Part shown: positions 1 to 10,999 of the stretch, piece by piece | How positions within the stretch are numbered: position 1 is the stretch's first letter | Layout of the letters: each line of letters opens with the position of its first letter | Assembly: GCF_000275845.1 (NCBI RefSeq) | Contig: NW_006766976.1 | Location: forward strand, 1-55,515 | Direction of reading: 5' to 3' | Length of the DNA: 55,515 bases | Source of the DNA: Dichomitus squalens LYAD-421 SS1 | Lineage: Eukaryota > Basidiomycota > Agaricomycetes > Polyporales > Polyporaceae | Position numbers and translations under genes: made by a program | Notes under the pieces: generated by a model | The model's input: only the letters and a program-made list of their open reading frames with translations | Databases searched by the model: none | Told to the model about the DNA's origin: nothing

Positions 1-175
1 CTCAGAGAACCGGCGGGTCCCTGCGGACCTTGGGAGAGCGCCGGTTCGGGGTGAGTCCGCACGTCTGCCAGACGAGCTAGGACCTCCGGGGATAGAGCTT
101 CCTGACGAAGCGTCCGGGTCTCGGGGAGACCGCCTCAGAGGCGAAGCTCGAGTCGAGCTCGCGGTCTCACGGTGT
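1..175. repeat. GC-rich stretch of nested short inverted repeats
   Basis: The left edge of the window is built from short palindromes. AACCGGCG at 8-15 pairs with CGCCGGTT at 39-46, enclosing GGTCC (16-20) and GGACC (25-29). GAGACCGC near 127 pairs with GCGGTCTC near 160. No coding potential is visible. Such structured DNA next to a transposase could be the subterminal region of the Plavaka element that follows, but no matching terminus was found on the other side. The remainder up to about 745 shows no gene that I can support. Confidence 0.35.
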
Positions 176-744
176 GTCGCGTGTGATGTCGAGGGTTCCG
201 TCATGGTAGGTGCCTAACACACAATACAATCTAGAAACCCACGTATTCGTGGTATGGAGTGTAAAAAAGTGTAATGATACGGGTGTCGCCTGATTCACAC
301 AAGTCCAAAGTACACTGAACCAATCTCTAGATTGAGAGGGCGTATACTATGGTGGACGTGGTGAAAGGCTGAGAAGCCTTCGCCACGTCGCGCGGATCCA
401 GATGGATCAGCGCCGATCACCATGACGATCCAGATTTAGATACAAGATGTAGATTAACTATGTAGATAAGATAAGATAATGAACGATCCGTTACAGTCCG
501 TGTCCTCGATGTCTCATTGTCAAGGAAAGACTGGGCGAAATGGGAACCACGGTCGACTACCATCATCGCAACAAGCTGCGCGAAGACAACGCGGACATTC
601 AATGGCGCATCAAAATGGCGCGCCGATGGATTTTTGAACAAGGAGTTTCACTAACGAGTGTTTGGCTCAAACGCACTCTAGGGCCATTGTCTCTCACCCC
701 CACCCGTGTATGTCCTGCTCGAGTGTCGTAACAAGTGACTGATA

Positions 745-3359
745 CCACCATGTAGAACGCGTTTTCGATCCGCTTGGCGGAACATGGCTTCAATTTGTAT
801 TCTATGTACACCCCTGACCTCATGCATGAGTTTGAGCTTGGGGTCTGGAAGTCGACGCTCATCCATCTTGTGCGCCTGCTGCACGCGTTTGGAGGAGATC
901 GGGTGCAGATGTTTAATCAACGGTGCGGAGCTCACAGGTTATAGAAATCTCGAGTACGAGACTGATCTTATGATAACTAGCTATCGGCATATCCCGACAT
1001 TTGGGCACGACACGATCAGGCGCTTCGTCAACAACATGGCCGGCTTAAAGAAGATGGCTGCGCGCAATTATGAAGATTCCTTGCAGGTATGTTGGCCTAT
1101 TTGACATCTTGAAAGAATAACTCCTTTGTTATCAGTGTGCGTCTCCTGTCTTTGACGGGCTGCCTCCGAACGACCAAGACAACAAGATCATCCTTGACCC
1201 TCTGTTTGATTACGGATGCTGGCACTCCCTTGCCAAGCTTCGCCTCCACACGGACGACACACAATCGCTCCTCAACACCATCACAGTGCACACGAGTGCC
1301 TCTGTCCACAACTTTGCCCGCACAACATGTGCCCGGTATGAAACCTACGAGCTCCCCAGAGAGAGCGCAGCGCGTGGACGTCGCACTGCGGCTCTCGCCA
1401 GCCGGGGCAAAGGTAAGGGGACTGCTGGCGGTCGCAAGCTCAAGAGCTTCAGCACCACGACATACAAGTATCATGCCCTGTGGGATTACTCTTCAACAAT
1501 ACCCATGTTCGGGCCCAGCGACATCTACTCCACACTTTATGTGAGTCATGCATTTTGCCCTCGCACACTACGGAGGCTCTGTTCAGGGAATCAGGTGCTT
1601 GTCAAGAACGTCGAGGATGTTCTCGCAGACCTTGTCAACATCGTGAGTGCCACCAGATGTTGAATGTGTCTGGTGATCATGCCACCAACCAATTGAAAGG
1701 GAGAACTCGAGCACAAGGTCGTGAAGAGGTTCTATGCACGAACCAACAAGAACAATCACGCTGGTCAGATCGCCCGGCATGTACACCTCCGCAGCAAGAT
1801 GCAGCGTCTCACCGACCGTGTTGGCATTGCGCAGCAACCCCTCAAGTCACGCGTGGCTCGTCAGCACCATGGCAGAGGGACAAGGCGGGCAGATCTCACT
1901 CAAGGGATAACGCAGGGGCACCAACCAACCGTTATGTGATTGCGGAGTCCCAGCGGGAGTACGACGACATCCTGGTGTTTGCGTGTCAACGGCGAAACGA
2001 CCCGGCCTATCAGGTATGTGTGTCTACACCTCACACCTCCACAGAGGTGCGAGGTTGTATGTGCGACGCAGCGGAGGTTCAATGTCATCTTTGTGATGCA
2101 GCGGACATTCGATGTGGTCGTTGAGATGCAGCGGACGTTCAATGTTGTCTTTGCGATGCAGCGGACGTTCAATGTTGTCTTTGCGACATAGAGGTGGTTC
2201 AATGTTGTCTTTACGCCTGAGGCGCGACTTGATGTCCTCCTGGTGTCAGGGAAGATGGTTGCATTCTTCGATGTACGCCTAGATGCTAACATGGATACCC
2301 AGTCTTTCGTTCCACAGCTTAGGGAACACATCCTCTCCCGGATGCACGCCAATGAGGCCAATGGTGGCCATGTTGAGCGTTCTCCCGAGCGGCGCAATTG
2401 CATCCATTTCATGGCCGATCGTATCTATCACCATTGGCGAGTCCGTATCAACTACACAACGTATGACATGCAACGCTCTCAAGACGTCATCAATTCCTGC
2501 TCCCACCCTGATATCATGGTTCTCCATCACGACGATGAACACGTCAATGACCCCCACCCCTACTGGTATGCGCGGGTCATCCAGGTTTTCCATGTCAACG
2601 CGTACTATGACAACCCCTCTACTAGGCGCACTCTGCCCAAGCGATTCGATGTCCTTTTTGTCCGCTGGTTCCGACTTGATACCAACACTCCCTGTGGCTT
2701 TCATGTGAAGTGCCACCCTCGTGTCGGCTTCGTCCCCTTCGACTCTGGTGGTTCTTTTGGTTTCCTCGACCCGGCACTTGTTATTCGTGGCTCGCACATC
2801 TGTCCGCTGTTCCGCTATGGCTTTACTGACACCCTGCTGGCAAAATCTTCAACACGTGATGGTCAAAATTACTACGAGGATGCCGATCACTATGACGAGG
2901 ATTATACATATTATCTGGTCAACATGTATGCGGTCATTGGCATGCTTCACAATATCTACTGATTCGATTTATTCTACAGGTTTGTGGACCGCGACATGTT
3001 CATGCGATATCTAGGAGGGACACATGGGAGTTGGCACGAAGGCCTTTGTGGCAATTGATGACGACGATTTTGAATGGCAGGATATAGACCCGGAAATGGA
3101 GCTGACTACAGATGATGGCGAACTTGAAGAACCAGTGATGGTGTCCTCGGAGATGGAAGTCATCCGCCTTGCTCGGGGCGAACGCGCTGCAAGATCCTCG
3201 GGAGCGAACAACCAGGAAGGCGATGACCGTGTAGAGAATGAAGAAGAACCCAGCGAGGATGACTTTGAGGGCAGTGGCGGCGAAGATAGTGAAGATGGAG
3301 TTCGCACCGCAGATGAGGATGACAACGAGTACAGCGTGCAGGGCTACGCACCACCATAA
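745..3359 (+). mobile_element. Degenerate Plavaka-type (CACTA-like) DNA transposase
   Basis: Plus-strand exons carry landmarks I associate with basidiomycete Plavaka transposases. In order they are an M-H-E-F-E-L-G-V-W-K block near 820, R-F-V-N-N-M-A followed by A-A-R-N-Y-E-D near 1020-1080, C-W-H-S-L-A-K-L-R near 1220, T-Y-K-Y-H-A-L near 1460, a K-R-F-Y-A-R-T block near 1720, a long C-terminal exon at 2303-2925, and V-N-M then F-V-D-R-D-M-F-M-R-Y across an intron at 2926-2979. The end is an acidic tail (about 3024-3356) closing in G-Y-A-P-P. Several introns interrupt it. A short insertion around 3010-3024 breaks the frame between the R-Y-L-G-G block and the acidic tail, and I found no convincing N-terminus, so this is most likely an inactive relic. 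The family name rests on remembered motifs, not on a search. Confidence 0.72.
2014..2302 (+). repeat. Minisatellite of about five 30-bp units inside a transposase intron
   Basis: Between the exon ending in N-D-P-A-Y-Q and the exon starting S-F-V-P-Q-L-R lies a 289-nt interval with a GTATGT donor, a GCTAAC branch-point sequence and a CAG acceptor. It therefore reads as an intron. Positions about 2068-2217 consist of roughly five tandem copies of a 30-bp unit (core GCAGCGGACGTTCAATG). The third and fourth copies are nearly identical; the first, second and fifth have diverged. The repeat expanded the intron well beyond the 50-60 nt usual here without destroying its splice signals. Confidence 0.65.
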
Positions 3360-3635
3360 CCTGTCTTGACTCAGATATCATGTAATGTGGGAGCTGTCTA
3401 TAGCACGCGGTTCATCGACAGAGGTGTAACGAGCGGTACCCGTCAGGTTCCGGGTCGACGGCGAACCCAGTACATGTGTCGTGGTGTGGTCTCTGTGCAT
3501 GTGGAATTTCACTTCGGTAGACATGTCAAACATTGGTCAGTCTTTGCTACATATAAGACGAGATTACTGCATCCATTTTCGTTGTCATCAAACTCCCTGA
3601 CGACCTTATGACCTGCCTCGCCCCACGGAGGTTTG

Positions 3636-3772
3636 CAATGGCGAGCTTTAGTCTCGTGACCAGACGTTCGGAGCTTGAATCGGATGCGAAAAACCGGGGG
3701 CATCCGAGCTCCTGAACGTCTGGTGGCTTTACTCCCGTGACTCCCCGCTCGGTGACCTGTGTCACATATCGA
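3636..3772 (+). repeat. Hairpin repeat, copy 1 (MITE-like)
   Basis: A 64-bp near-perfect palindrome at 3660-3723 starts CCAGACGTTC and ends GAACGTCTGG, with an inner CGGATGC/GCATCCG stem. Flanking bases on both sides (TAGTCTCGTGA on the left, TGGCTTTACTCCCGTGACT on the right) are shared with copy 2, so the repeat unit is about 130 bp. It has no coding capacity and looks like a small non-autonomous foldback element. Confidence 0.65.
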
Positions 3773-3960
3773 TCCCATTTGAGGCAGTCCGAACAAGTCA
3801 GAGGGCGACTCCAGTGTGCGATGTGGCGGCCTGCTGTTGTAGTTACACCTTGCGAAACCTCCTGTACTGGACACAATGATCTCCTGGATTATCATGTCTG
3901 GCTTGCTCTAATATACTCTACATGGCTATCGTTACTCTCTGACTACTATCCCACGAAGAA

Positions 3961-4158
3961 GAACACGCCCGCTCATATGCCGTCCTGGAAGCCGCCCGAG
4001 ACGCCGTCAAAGCCTCGCGTGGATACAACTTGGAGGCCACACAGCAAAGACTTGAAGAGACCTTCTGACAGCGCATGGGAGGGAAGGTGCCACACCAGTG
4101 GCAGGCGGATGTCTCAGAGGCACTGTTGGTGGGATTAGACTGGGTGCGCGAGGATCTA
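3961..4158 (+). pseudogene. Fragment of a RecQ-like DEAD/DEAH helicase
   Basis: One frame reads through 3961-4155 with a single internal stop (TGA near 4066). After the stop come G-K-V-P-H-Q-W-Q-A-D-V-S-E-A-L and V-G-L-D, which resemble the Q-motif region that precedes the Walker A motif in basidiomycete RecQ-like helicases. Homology ends at about 4155, before any GKT motif. The fragment sits between two inverted copies of the hairpin repeat, so it may have been captured or simply stranded there. The helicase assignment is from motif memory and is moderate. Confidence 0.45.
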
Positions 4159-4362
4159 TAAGCGCCCATGGAGCGGACTACTGTGTACTGCCTATGAGAG
4201 ATAGACAGATTGAGTATGGAGGATGTGTAGCAAAGGCTTGTAGATGTCATAGAGACGTACCAGTTAGAGGAGTGTCGACAAAGAGCGGAGTAGGCTCAGC
4301 GCGACTCGAAGATAGCGGGGAGATAAGCAGGCAGACGCGCACGAAGGACAAGAGGCAGGGAG

Positions 4363-4491
4363 GTCACACCGGTCACCGAGCGGGAAGTCACGGGGGTAAA
4401 GCCACCAGACGTTCAGGAGCTCGGATGCCCCCGGTTTTTCGCATCCGATTCAAGCTCCGAACGTCTGGTCACGAGACTAGGCGAGCTTATG
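4363..4491 (-). repeat. Hairpin repeat, copy 2 (inverted relative to copy 1)
   Basis: The palindrome at 4405-4468 is the reverse complement of the one at 3660-3723, with only a few mismatches. The flanks also match in reverse (GGTCACCGAGCGGGAAGTCACGG on the left is the reverse of copy 1's right flank). Copies 1 and 2 together form an inverted repeat with about 590 bp between them. Confidence 0.65.
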
Positions 4492-5222
4492 CGTTGCAAT
4501 TCCCGGCTTGCCATTTTGGACGTTACCATTCCAGGCACGCGTGGCATTGCCGCTGGCACGGTTTCGCAGATTTGCTGATGACTAGTTCTAACGCCACGGC
4601 TCTCCAGATGACGGGGCTCATTGAGCGAATCGTCGTTCATGTCTTCGCTCATCGCTTCGAGGGCGGCCTGTCGACGCTCTCAGGCGGCGTTCTGCGACAT
4701 GTTCTCTTGTGACTCGGGTTCCGGACGCCCAGCATCGTTGCTGAAAGTCGGCATGGATAGTACGTGGACCCACGGCGGAGAAGACAATACCAATTCGGAT
4801 CGTGCAGTGGGTGACATTGTGGCGTTATTTCCGCCGAAGTCTTCACCGGACGAGTTCGGCATTTGGTATCAATGGGTCTGACTTTTCCCATTACGAATTC
4901 TGACGTCGGACACCGTGCATGGCGGCTACAGAACACCCAATGTGAGGTTCTTATAGCCAGGCCGCACCCATCGCGCAGCGTCCCTGGGAACCGTCTTCCG
5001 CTAATCCATTCTCACTTTCCTTCGCGTAGCGTCATGGGACTCGACGCTCGTGGGAGTTTACTGCTAACGGACGTAGGGATCGCCACTCCACGTAAAAGCG
5101 TTCTATCAGCAGTCCGTCGCTCTATATCCGACCTGGTATAACTAACCCGGCATACTTCTTCATATAGCTCACAGTCTCTCCTCTGCTACTCATCGGACTC
5201 GCTAGGTTTTCATCTCTCCCAG
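4492..5222. other. No supportable gene; short minus-strand coding-like trace
   Basis: Nothing in this stretch makes a convincing gene. On the minus strand, 4862-4413 is one frame interrupted only by a TGA at 4680-4682 and has Ser/Glu-rich composition, which could be decayed coding sequence of unknown type. The last 60 bases before 5223 are the probable promoter and leader of the P450 gene downstream. Confidence 0.2.
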
Positions 5223-7578
5223 ATGGCGCAACTCCCGGTGCTTGTCGCGTCGGCATTCATCTTGCACTTGTTATGGCGGTTATTACGAAATTACTTTGTG
5301 AAATCCCCATTGGACGTGATACCAGGCCCTCCTTCTGGGTCAATCATCGGAGGTCCGTGCAATATCCGCTCACGCTTGACTACCAATATTGACGTTTTCG
5401 GACGGTTTCGCTAAGGGAACATGTTCCAATTGCTGGAACATAACAGCTGGGACTTCCACGATCACCTCATCCACACTTACGGGCCTGTAGCCAAAATCCA
5501 TAGCTTCCTTGGTGTACGTAGGCGTCTTTTCGAGCATTCAAGTCATGACACGATTGTTAATTGACTCATACTTTGACAGGCGAAGTGGCTCCATGTTTAC
5601 GATCCGAAGGCACTGCATAGCATCTACTTGAAGGACCAAGACAGCTACTATCGGGGCGAGCAGTCGGTCAGGTATGTTCCGTCCGTTGTTGCAGACTGAA
5701 GTTCGTTCATGTTCCTCTTCATAACAGTGGTGTACGTCTCACTCTAGGGCCGGGATTACTCGGAACTTCTGGTGCTCTGCACAAGAAGCAGCGCAAGATG
5801 CTCAACCCCGTCTTTTCCGGAGCACACATGCGCAACCTAACGCCGCTTTTTTATGATGTCGCTGGGAAGGTGAGACACTTGTCCGCGGAAAGCCTCGGGC
5901 TTTTGACGATATCGCACGTGTAGCTTCGAGTGGCCATCGAGACTCGCGTGAAGGAGGGTCCCCGGGACCTCGACGTCCTTGGGTGGATGGGTCGCACAGC
6001 ACTTGAGCTTGTTGGTCAAGGAGGTCTGGGTTACTCCTTCGATCCTCTGACTGCCGAGTCTCGCGACGAGTTCACAGAAGCGGTTAAAGCATTCATGTAC
6101 GTATCCCCTGCACATACATCTCCCTTGATTCAGGATGTGTACACCTCCTACAGCCCCGCTTTCGCCGACTATCCGTGGATTCGATTAATCACTCCATATC
6201 TCTCCTACTTCGGCCCAGCCTGGTTCCGTCGCCTCCTCCTCAATTGCTTCCCGATCAAGGGCATTCATCGTCTGAAGCATATCGTAGACACTATGCACAA
6301 GCGATCGGAGGAGATATATCATGCGAAGAAGACCGCGATTGAGAAGGGCGACACTGATTTGCTGAACGCGGTCGGGGAAGGCAAGGACGTCATGAGTGTT
6401 TTGCGTGAGTTTCTCTCCCATATAGTTCTTGATCCGATGACACGATGTTAACGGCCCTACATATAGTGAGAGAAAACATGAAGGCGTCTGCCGAGGACAG
6501 ACTTCCGGATAAGGAAGTCCTCGCACAGATGGGGTGAGTACATCTAGGGCCGCTTCACAGCCTTGGCTCTCGTAACAATCTTGTCTTGCATTGTAGGACG
6601 TTCATCTTGGCCGGTGTCGATACCACTTCGAACGTCCTATCCAGAGTCTTGCACCTGCTTTCTCAGAACCAGGATGTTCAAGATAAGCTCCGTGTTGAGC
6701 TCCATGCTGCACAAGAGCAGTACGGCAGGGACATCCCTTACGATGAACTAGGCGCTTTGCCATACCTAGACGCTGTGTGTCGCGAGACACTCCGCCTGTG
6801 TGCATCCTGCCTTTCTCTAGGTATTGTGTTGCCTTTCTGACTTGGGTTCTACACGCAGGTGGGCCCCGGTGAATCTCTCCAATCGACAGTACGCATCTCT
6901 TCTTCCTTTCGCGACACTACCGTATTCATATCTCAGCTTTTACTTAGGGCAAAGGCCGACACCGTTCTCCCACTTTCTCAGCCTTTACGCTGTACTGACG
7001 GTACGGTCTTGACCGAGATACCCATTCCTAAAGGAACTATGTTCTTCCTCAACCTGCGTGCATGCAACACCTGGAAGGAACTGTGGGGCGAGGACGCCCA
7101 GGAGTGGAAGCCGGAGAGGTGGCTCAAGCCTCTGCCCAAGGCCGTGGAAGATGCCCATATTCCGGGCATCTACGCTCATCTGTGCGTGACATGGGGGATG
7201 TCGAGCTTACCGTGAAGCTGCACGCTGACTTCAGGCGTTTGGTAGGGTAACTTTCATCAGCGGTGGCCACTCTTGCATGTGCGTTCGAGTTCATATCCCG
7301 TCTCCTACTGCTCTGACATCACTTTGCATCATCGTTCACAGCGGCTTCAAGTTCTCTCAGCTGGAAATGAGTGAGTCTTCGCGTTCGACAAAGTTGTACG
7401 GTTTCCTGACCATTGTGTTCTTGCAGAGGTCGTCCTTTCCACGCTCGTGTCCAATTTCAAGTTTGAGCTCTCGGGCAAACCAATAATTTGGAATTTCGCG
7501 GGTATCGCATACCCGACTACCAGTCACGAATCGTCCAGGCCAGAGATGACCCTCAAGGTCAGCCTTGCGTCCCGGTGA
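5223..7578 (+). CDS. Cytochrome P450 monooxygenase (P450-1)
   Basis: A microsomal heme-thiolate monooxygenase, about 543 residues in 13 exons: 5223-5352, 5416-5513, 5580-5671, 5728-5869, 5924-6096, 6154-6404, 6467-6533, 6597-6797, 6859-6888, 6948-7181, 7246-7278, 7342-7370 and 7427-7578. All junctions keep the frame (1632 nt). The N-terminus is a hydrophobic anchor followed by the Pro-rich I-P-G-P-P hinge. The I-helix reads A-G-V-D-T-T (323-328), ExxR is E381-T-L-R384, then P-E-R-W, and the heme loop is F-I-S-G-G-H-S-C-I-G with Cys483. The C-terminal W-N-F-A-G-I-A-Y-P-T block differs from the P450s further right, so this is another family. It appears intact. The substrate is not evident. Confidence 0.9.
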
Positions 7579-8068
7579 TGCCGAGTGCAAGCCTGCATCT
7601 AGTGATCCAGATGCGCCGTTTTCCTGTTGTATACCGCTTTACGAGTGATCATATAGCGAATGCACCAAGTATATCACCGCTGGGAATGCTGGATTAAATG
7701 GTCATTAGCGTGAATTTCTGCGTGGTCGGCTTTCTTGATATCTCAACAGCCGTGATCATCGCCATTGCAGCCCTTTTCGACTCCACAGACATTTTCGTTT
7801 GGTTACAGCACTCTCTTCTTGTCATTTTGTTGCTCTTGCCACACTTCATTTCCGGACAGCTTAGAAGAATGTAATACTCCGGAATACTCCATCATTATGA
7901 CGGGCGACCACACCATCGGATGACCAGCCTAGAGAGAGCGAGTACCGCACAATCCGAAACATGCTATTGTACAACGGCGGGTATCTCAAAAAAGAGACTG
8001 ACGAGAATTGATCAGACTGTTACACATCTTACAACGAGAAACGACAGATCCTCTCGACCCAGCTCGAG
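7579..8068. other. Intergenic, nothing recognised
   Basis: This lies between the 3' ends of P450-1 and the first DUF6697-like gene, which converge here. It probably holds both 3' UTRs. No further coding signal or repeat was seen. Confidence 0.5.
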
Positions 8069-10079
8069 TCACAACCTACTAACGAGATCGGCTAGGAATG
8101 CCTCGTCGAACGCGACACATTGCATACGCCACACAAGCATCCGCTAGAGCAGCCATCAGTACGTAGCCTATGGACCGGGGTATGGCGACTCACCTCTTGC
8201 CCACTTTCGTACGCACTCATCACATACTCTACGGCGACTTCGCACTTGTCCCCCTTATCTTCGAGAGCGACAGCAATCTCCTCCGCTGTTGCCTTACGGT
8301 CGTGAGTGCGCCGCATCCTAATGCGAACGCGGATGCCTTTGTATTTCGACTTGGACGCGATGCTTCTAGCCCAATTCCTTCGGAGCTGTGCGATAGCTGT
8401 CAGCCGCCAGCGAATGACTCGAGGTTGGGGATGACGCTTACCGAGGGTAAGAGAGCCCTGTACTCTTCAGCCGACAGTGGCTCCCCGAGTGTCAGTCTAT
8501 ACTCCCCCATATACTTGTAATGCGAGCCCTTCAGCCCGACGAACACCGTCTGGACGTCGCCCTTCCACTCCATCTCCTCGTTCGCGCGCAGAAGCAAACC
8601 TTGCAGGCCGACGTCGGAGGGGAGCCGCGGATTCTGCTTGAGTGTCGGGAAGATGAAATTACGCCCGCTCGTCGTGACACACATCCGCATTGCGTTCCCG
8701 CCGTATAGCTCCGCCAGGCGGTGACGATTGACAGTCGCCCGTAGAAGGGTAGGGTCGGAAACTTGAACGTTGAAGCGGGTGAGGCCCACCAAGCGATCGT
8801 CGGAAGCCACGACGGGAGACGGGGGAGATAGAAGTAGGGTTACGCGTCGCAGGGGAGGGGGCTCCGGCGGACGCTGTTGTGTACCTGGGTCTGGCACAGA
8901 ACGACTTGCAGGCGGCTGCCCACGAGGTGGTTCCGGAACATCCTCTTCAGTTCGCAGCGACAAAAGCTACGTGTGAAGGATCCTCACCTTATCGCTGATC
9001 GTGACTGGGCGCACTGGGCTCAGTGGTTTCGATGGGGCATTTTGCCTCCGTGAAGGGCGTTTGGGGGACGCAGTCGGACCAGAAAATGTCCGCCTCGATG
9101 GTACATAGGACGGATCTCTCCCATCGTCCACCTCAACCGGTGGGAAGGGCAGATCGAAGGATGGCTCCTGCAAAGCAGGGACATTGGTAGGCGGGATAAG
9201 AGACGGCCTATGCCTTCTAGTCGTGTACGTGACTTGCTTTTGAGGGCGAGGAGCAGGGCGGGGTCGGGAGCTTGAAGGAGAGTCACCGTTAGAAGAAAGA
9301 CTAGTCAATGACGAGTCGGAGGAGAATCCCGATAGATCTTCAAGCTCTGGTGGCAGGGGTGATGAAGGGACATGTTTCTTCTCCGAAAGTCGAGCTGATG
9401 GAGTCATCGTGATCGAAGATCTACGTCTGGGAGGAACAGCAACGAAGTCGAATATCTCGAGCTTCTGTCTCTTGACCTCGGGCTGTTTTCCCTTGGCTTT
9501 TCTGGACGAGAGCATGAAGTTTGGCATGCTTTCAGGCTGAGGCGATGTTTTTCGCCTCTTGGAGAGGCCCTGCGGAAGGTGTGAAGAGGGTTTGCTCATC
9601 GTGCCACCTCCCGGAAACATACCGTTGTGCTCGGGTATACACTTTGTGAACCGTTTACGGTCACCCCTATGCTCTGGTCGCTGTTGGGGATGAAAAGAGG
9701 CTCATGTGAACTTCCAGCGGCAGATAGAGGAGGCGTGGTCAGCTTCGATTCGGCCTCGCGAACTGCCTGCGAGAGTCGCTATCTAGAAAGTAAGCATCAG
9801 CTGATAGAGGGAATTGAATAGCTGTACGTTACTGGGCCCTGCTGCAGGGGAGGCCAACTGTACTGCAGGAGCACAATTCTCCGCATTGATCGATACCGAT
9901 CCCTCTGCCAACGAAATGTGCTGCTGCTCACGCTTCTGCTCCATGTAAGCGACCTTCGCCTTGAGCCCGACGTTGTCCTGTCGCAGTTTATGAATTTCGG
10001 CTGCCTGGGTTGCGAATTCGGCCTCATAGAGTTGTAGCTTGATCTTGAGCTCGCGAACCTCATCGCTGTGGTCGGCCAT
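8069..10079 (-). CDS. DUF6697-like protein with N-terminal coiled coil (paralog A)
   Basis: Six minus-strand exons join in frame: 10079-9828, 9778-9623, 9569-8988, 8942-8442, 8385-8194 and 8143-8069, giving about 585 residues. The start is the ATG at 10079, which opens a charged heptad-like coiled coil (residues about 5-50). A long low-complexity, Ser/Pro/Arg-rich middle follows. From about residue 370 there is a folded domain with G-D-V-Q-T-V-F-V-G-L-K, Y-K-Y-M-G-E-Y and E-P-L-S-A-E-E-Y, then R-N-W-A-R and a helical tail, matching my memory of the basidiomycete-specific DUF6697. Its function is unknown. The 45-nt intron at 8987-8943 is the least certain junction. The neighbour at 11000-12910 is a paralog with the same exon layout. 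Confidence 0.75.
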
Positions 10080-10999
10080 GTTGTCGGCTGTAGCAGTTCC
10101 AAGGGCATCCTCCCATTTCCTGGACTTGCCGTGTGAAGCCTTCCAACCGGAACTCGGTGGTACGGCCCGGTATTAGAACGCCGCCTAAGGCTGTGTGTAC
10201 TTATCCTCCAATTGAACACTTTCCTCCCCATGCACCTGGCATACTAAGTGATTGAATGAACATTGAACTACTTGAGTGCAAGTGCAAGACGTCTCGAACT
10301 CCTAAGTAACCAGTGAATGTACACCAATCCCGGGCCTGTAGTACTCGGAGGGAAGCATCGGGATTTGCCTGCAAGGAGAGCATCGGCAACCTGTGCTCTT
10401 CAGCGTCTATCGGTCCCATCAACTTTATGCAGCGACTGGTCTGCTAACGCTTTCAAAGTCAAAGCGACCCCATATCACTGTCTTCATACTTCATTCATGG
10501 AGAAAGCCAACAACAGGCGAACTATTCCTCCATGCGGCTATCCCTCTACACACTCTGTGTTCGGCTTTCGCTATCGACACAATATCCTGTGCTGACGTCG
10601 GATCGGACGAGACTTCAGTAAGCTGCAGCCCGACAACAGTGTGCCTGGTGCTAATAATTCGGTCACAATAAAGAACACTCCCGGACTAACTCGGCAAACG
10701 ACCGCGACAGGCGTAATGATAGGGCTATTTGGAGCATGACTACACTGTGCAAGAAGATATCATGGTAAACTACAGAAACTGAAAGGAATGACAAACGTCC
10801 AGAGACAGCGGTCGCTTCGTCTATGTTCAATCCTTTTTCTTTCTTCTATAAAGGTCTGTTTATAGGAGAAAAAAAGGATTGAACAAGAATCAGCTCATTT
10901 TCACACCATAGTGTGCCACGGTCACAGATAACAAACCGGCTAAGTAGCAAAAGGCCTGAGCGTGACAGTGGGAAGCAGGGCGTGAGTCCCTACGCCCTC
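10080..10999. other. Intergenic spacer between the DUF6697-like paralogs
   Basis: No gene is supported here. The upstream end should hold the promoter of paralog A and the downstream end the 3' region of paralog B. A strong 60-bp palindrome lies at 10825-10884 and is listed separately. Confidence 0.4.
10825..10884. repeat. Strong 60-bp imperfect palindrome
   Basis: The arms GTTCAATCCTTTTT...CTATAAA and TTTATAGG...AAAAAGGATTGAAC are nearly perfect reverse complements of about 26-28 nt, separated by a loop of about 6 nt (GGTCTG). The arms are pyrimidine/purine biased. It sits 116 nt beyond the stop codon of paralog B, so it could shape that transcript's 3' end, or be a small foldback element. 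Confidence 0.6.

Noticed and set aside
4413..4862. A minus-strand gene opposite the spacer before P450-1
   Set aside because: The frame is broken by a TGA and has no recognised motif or splice structure; kept only as a possible decayed trace.
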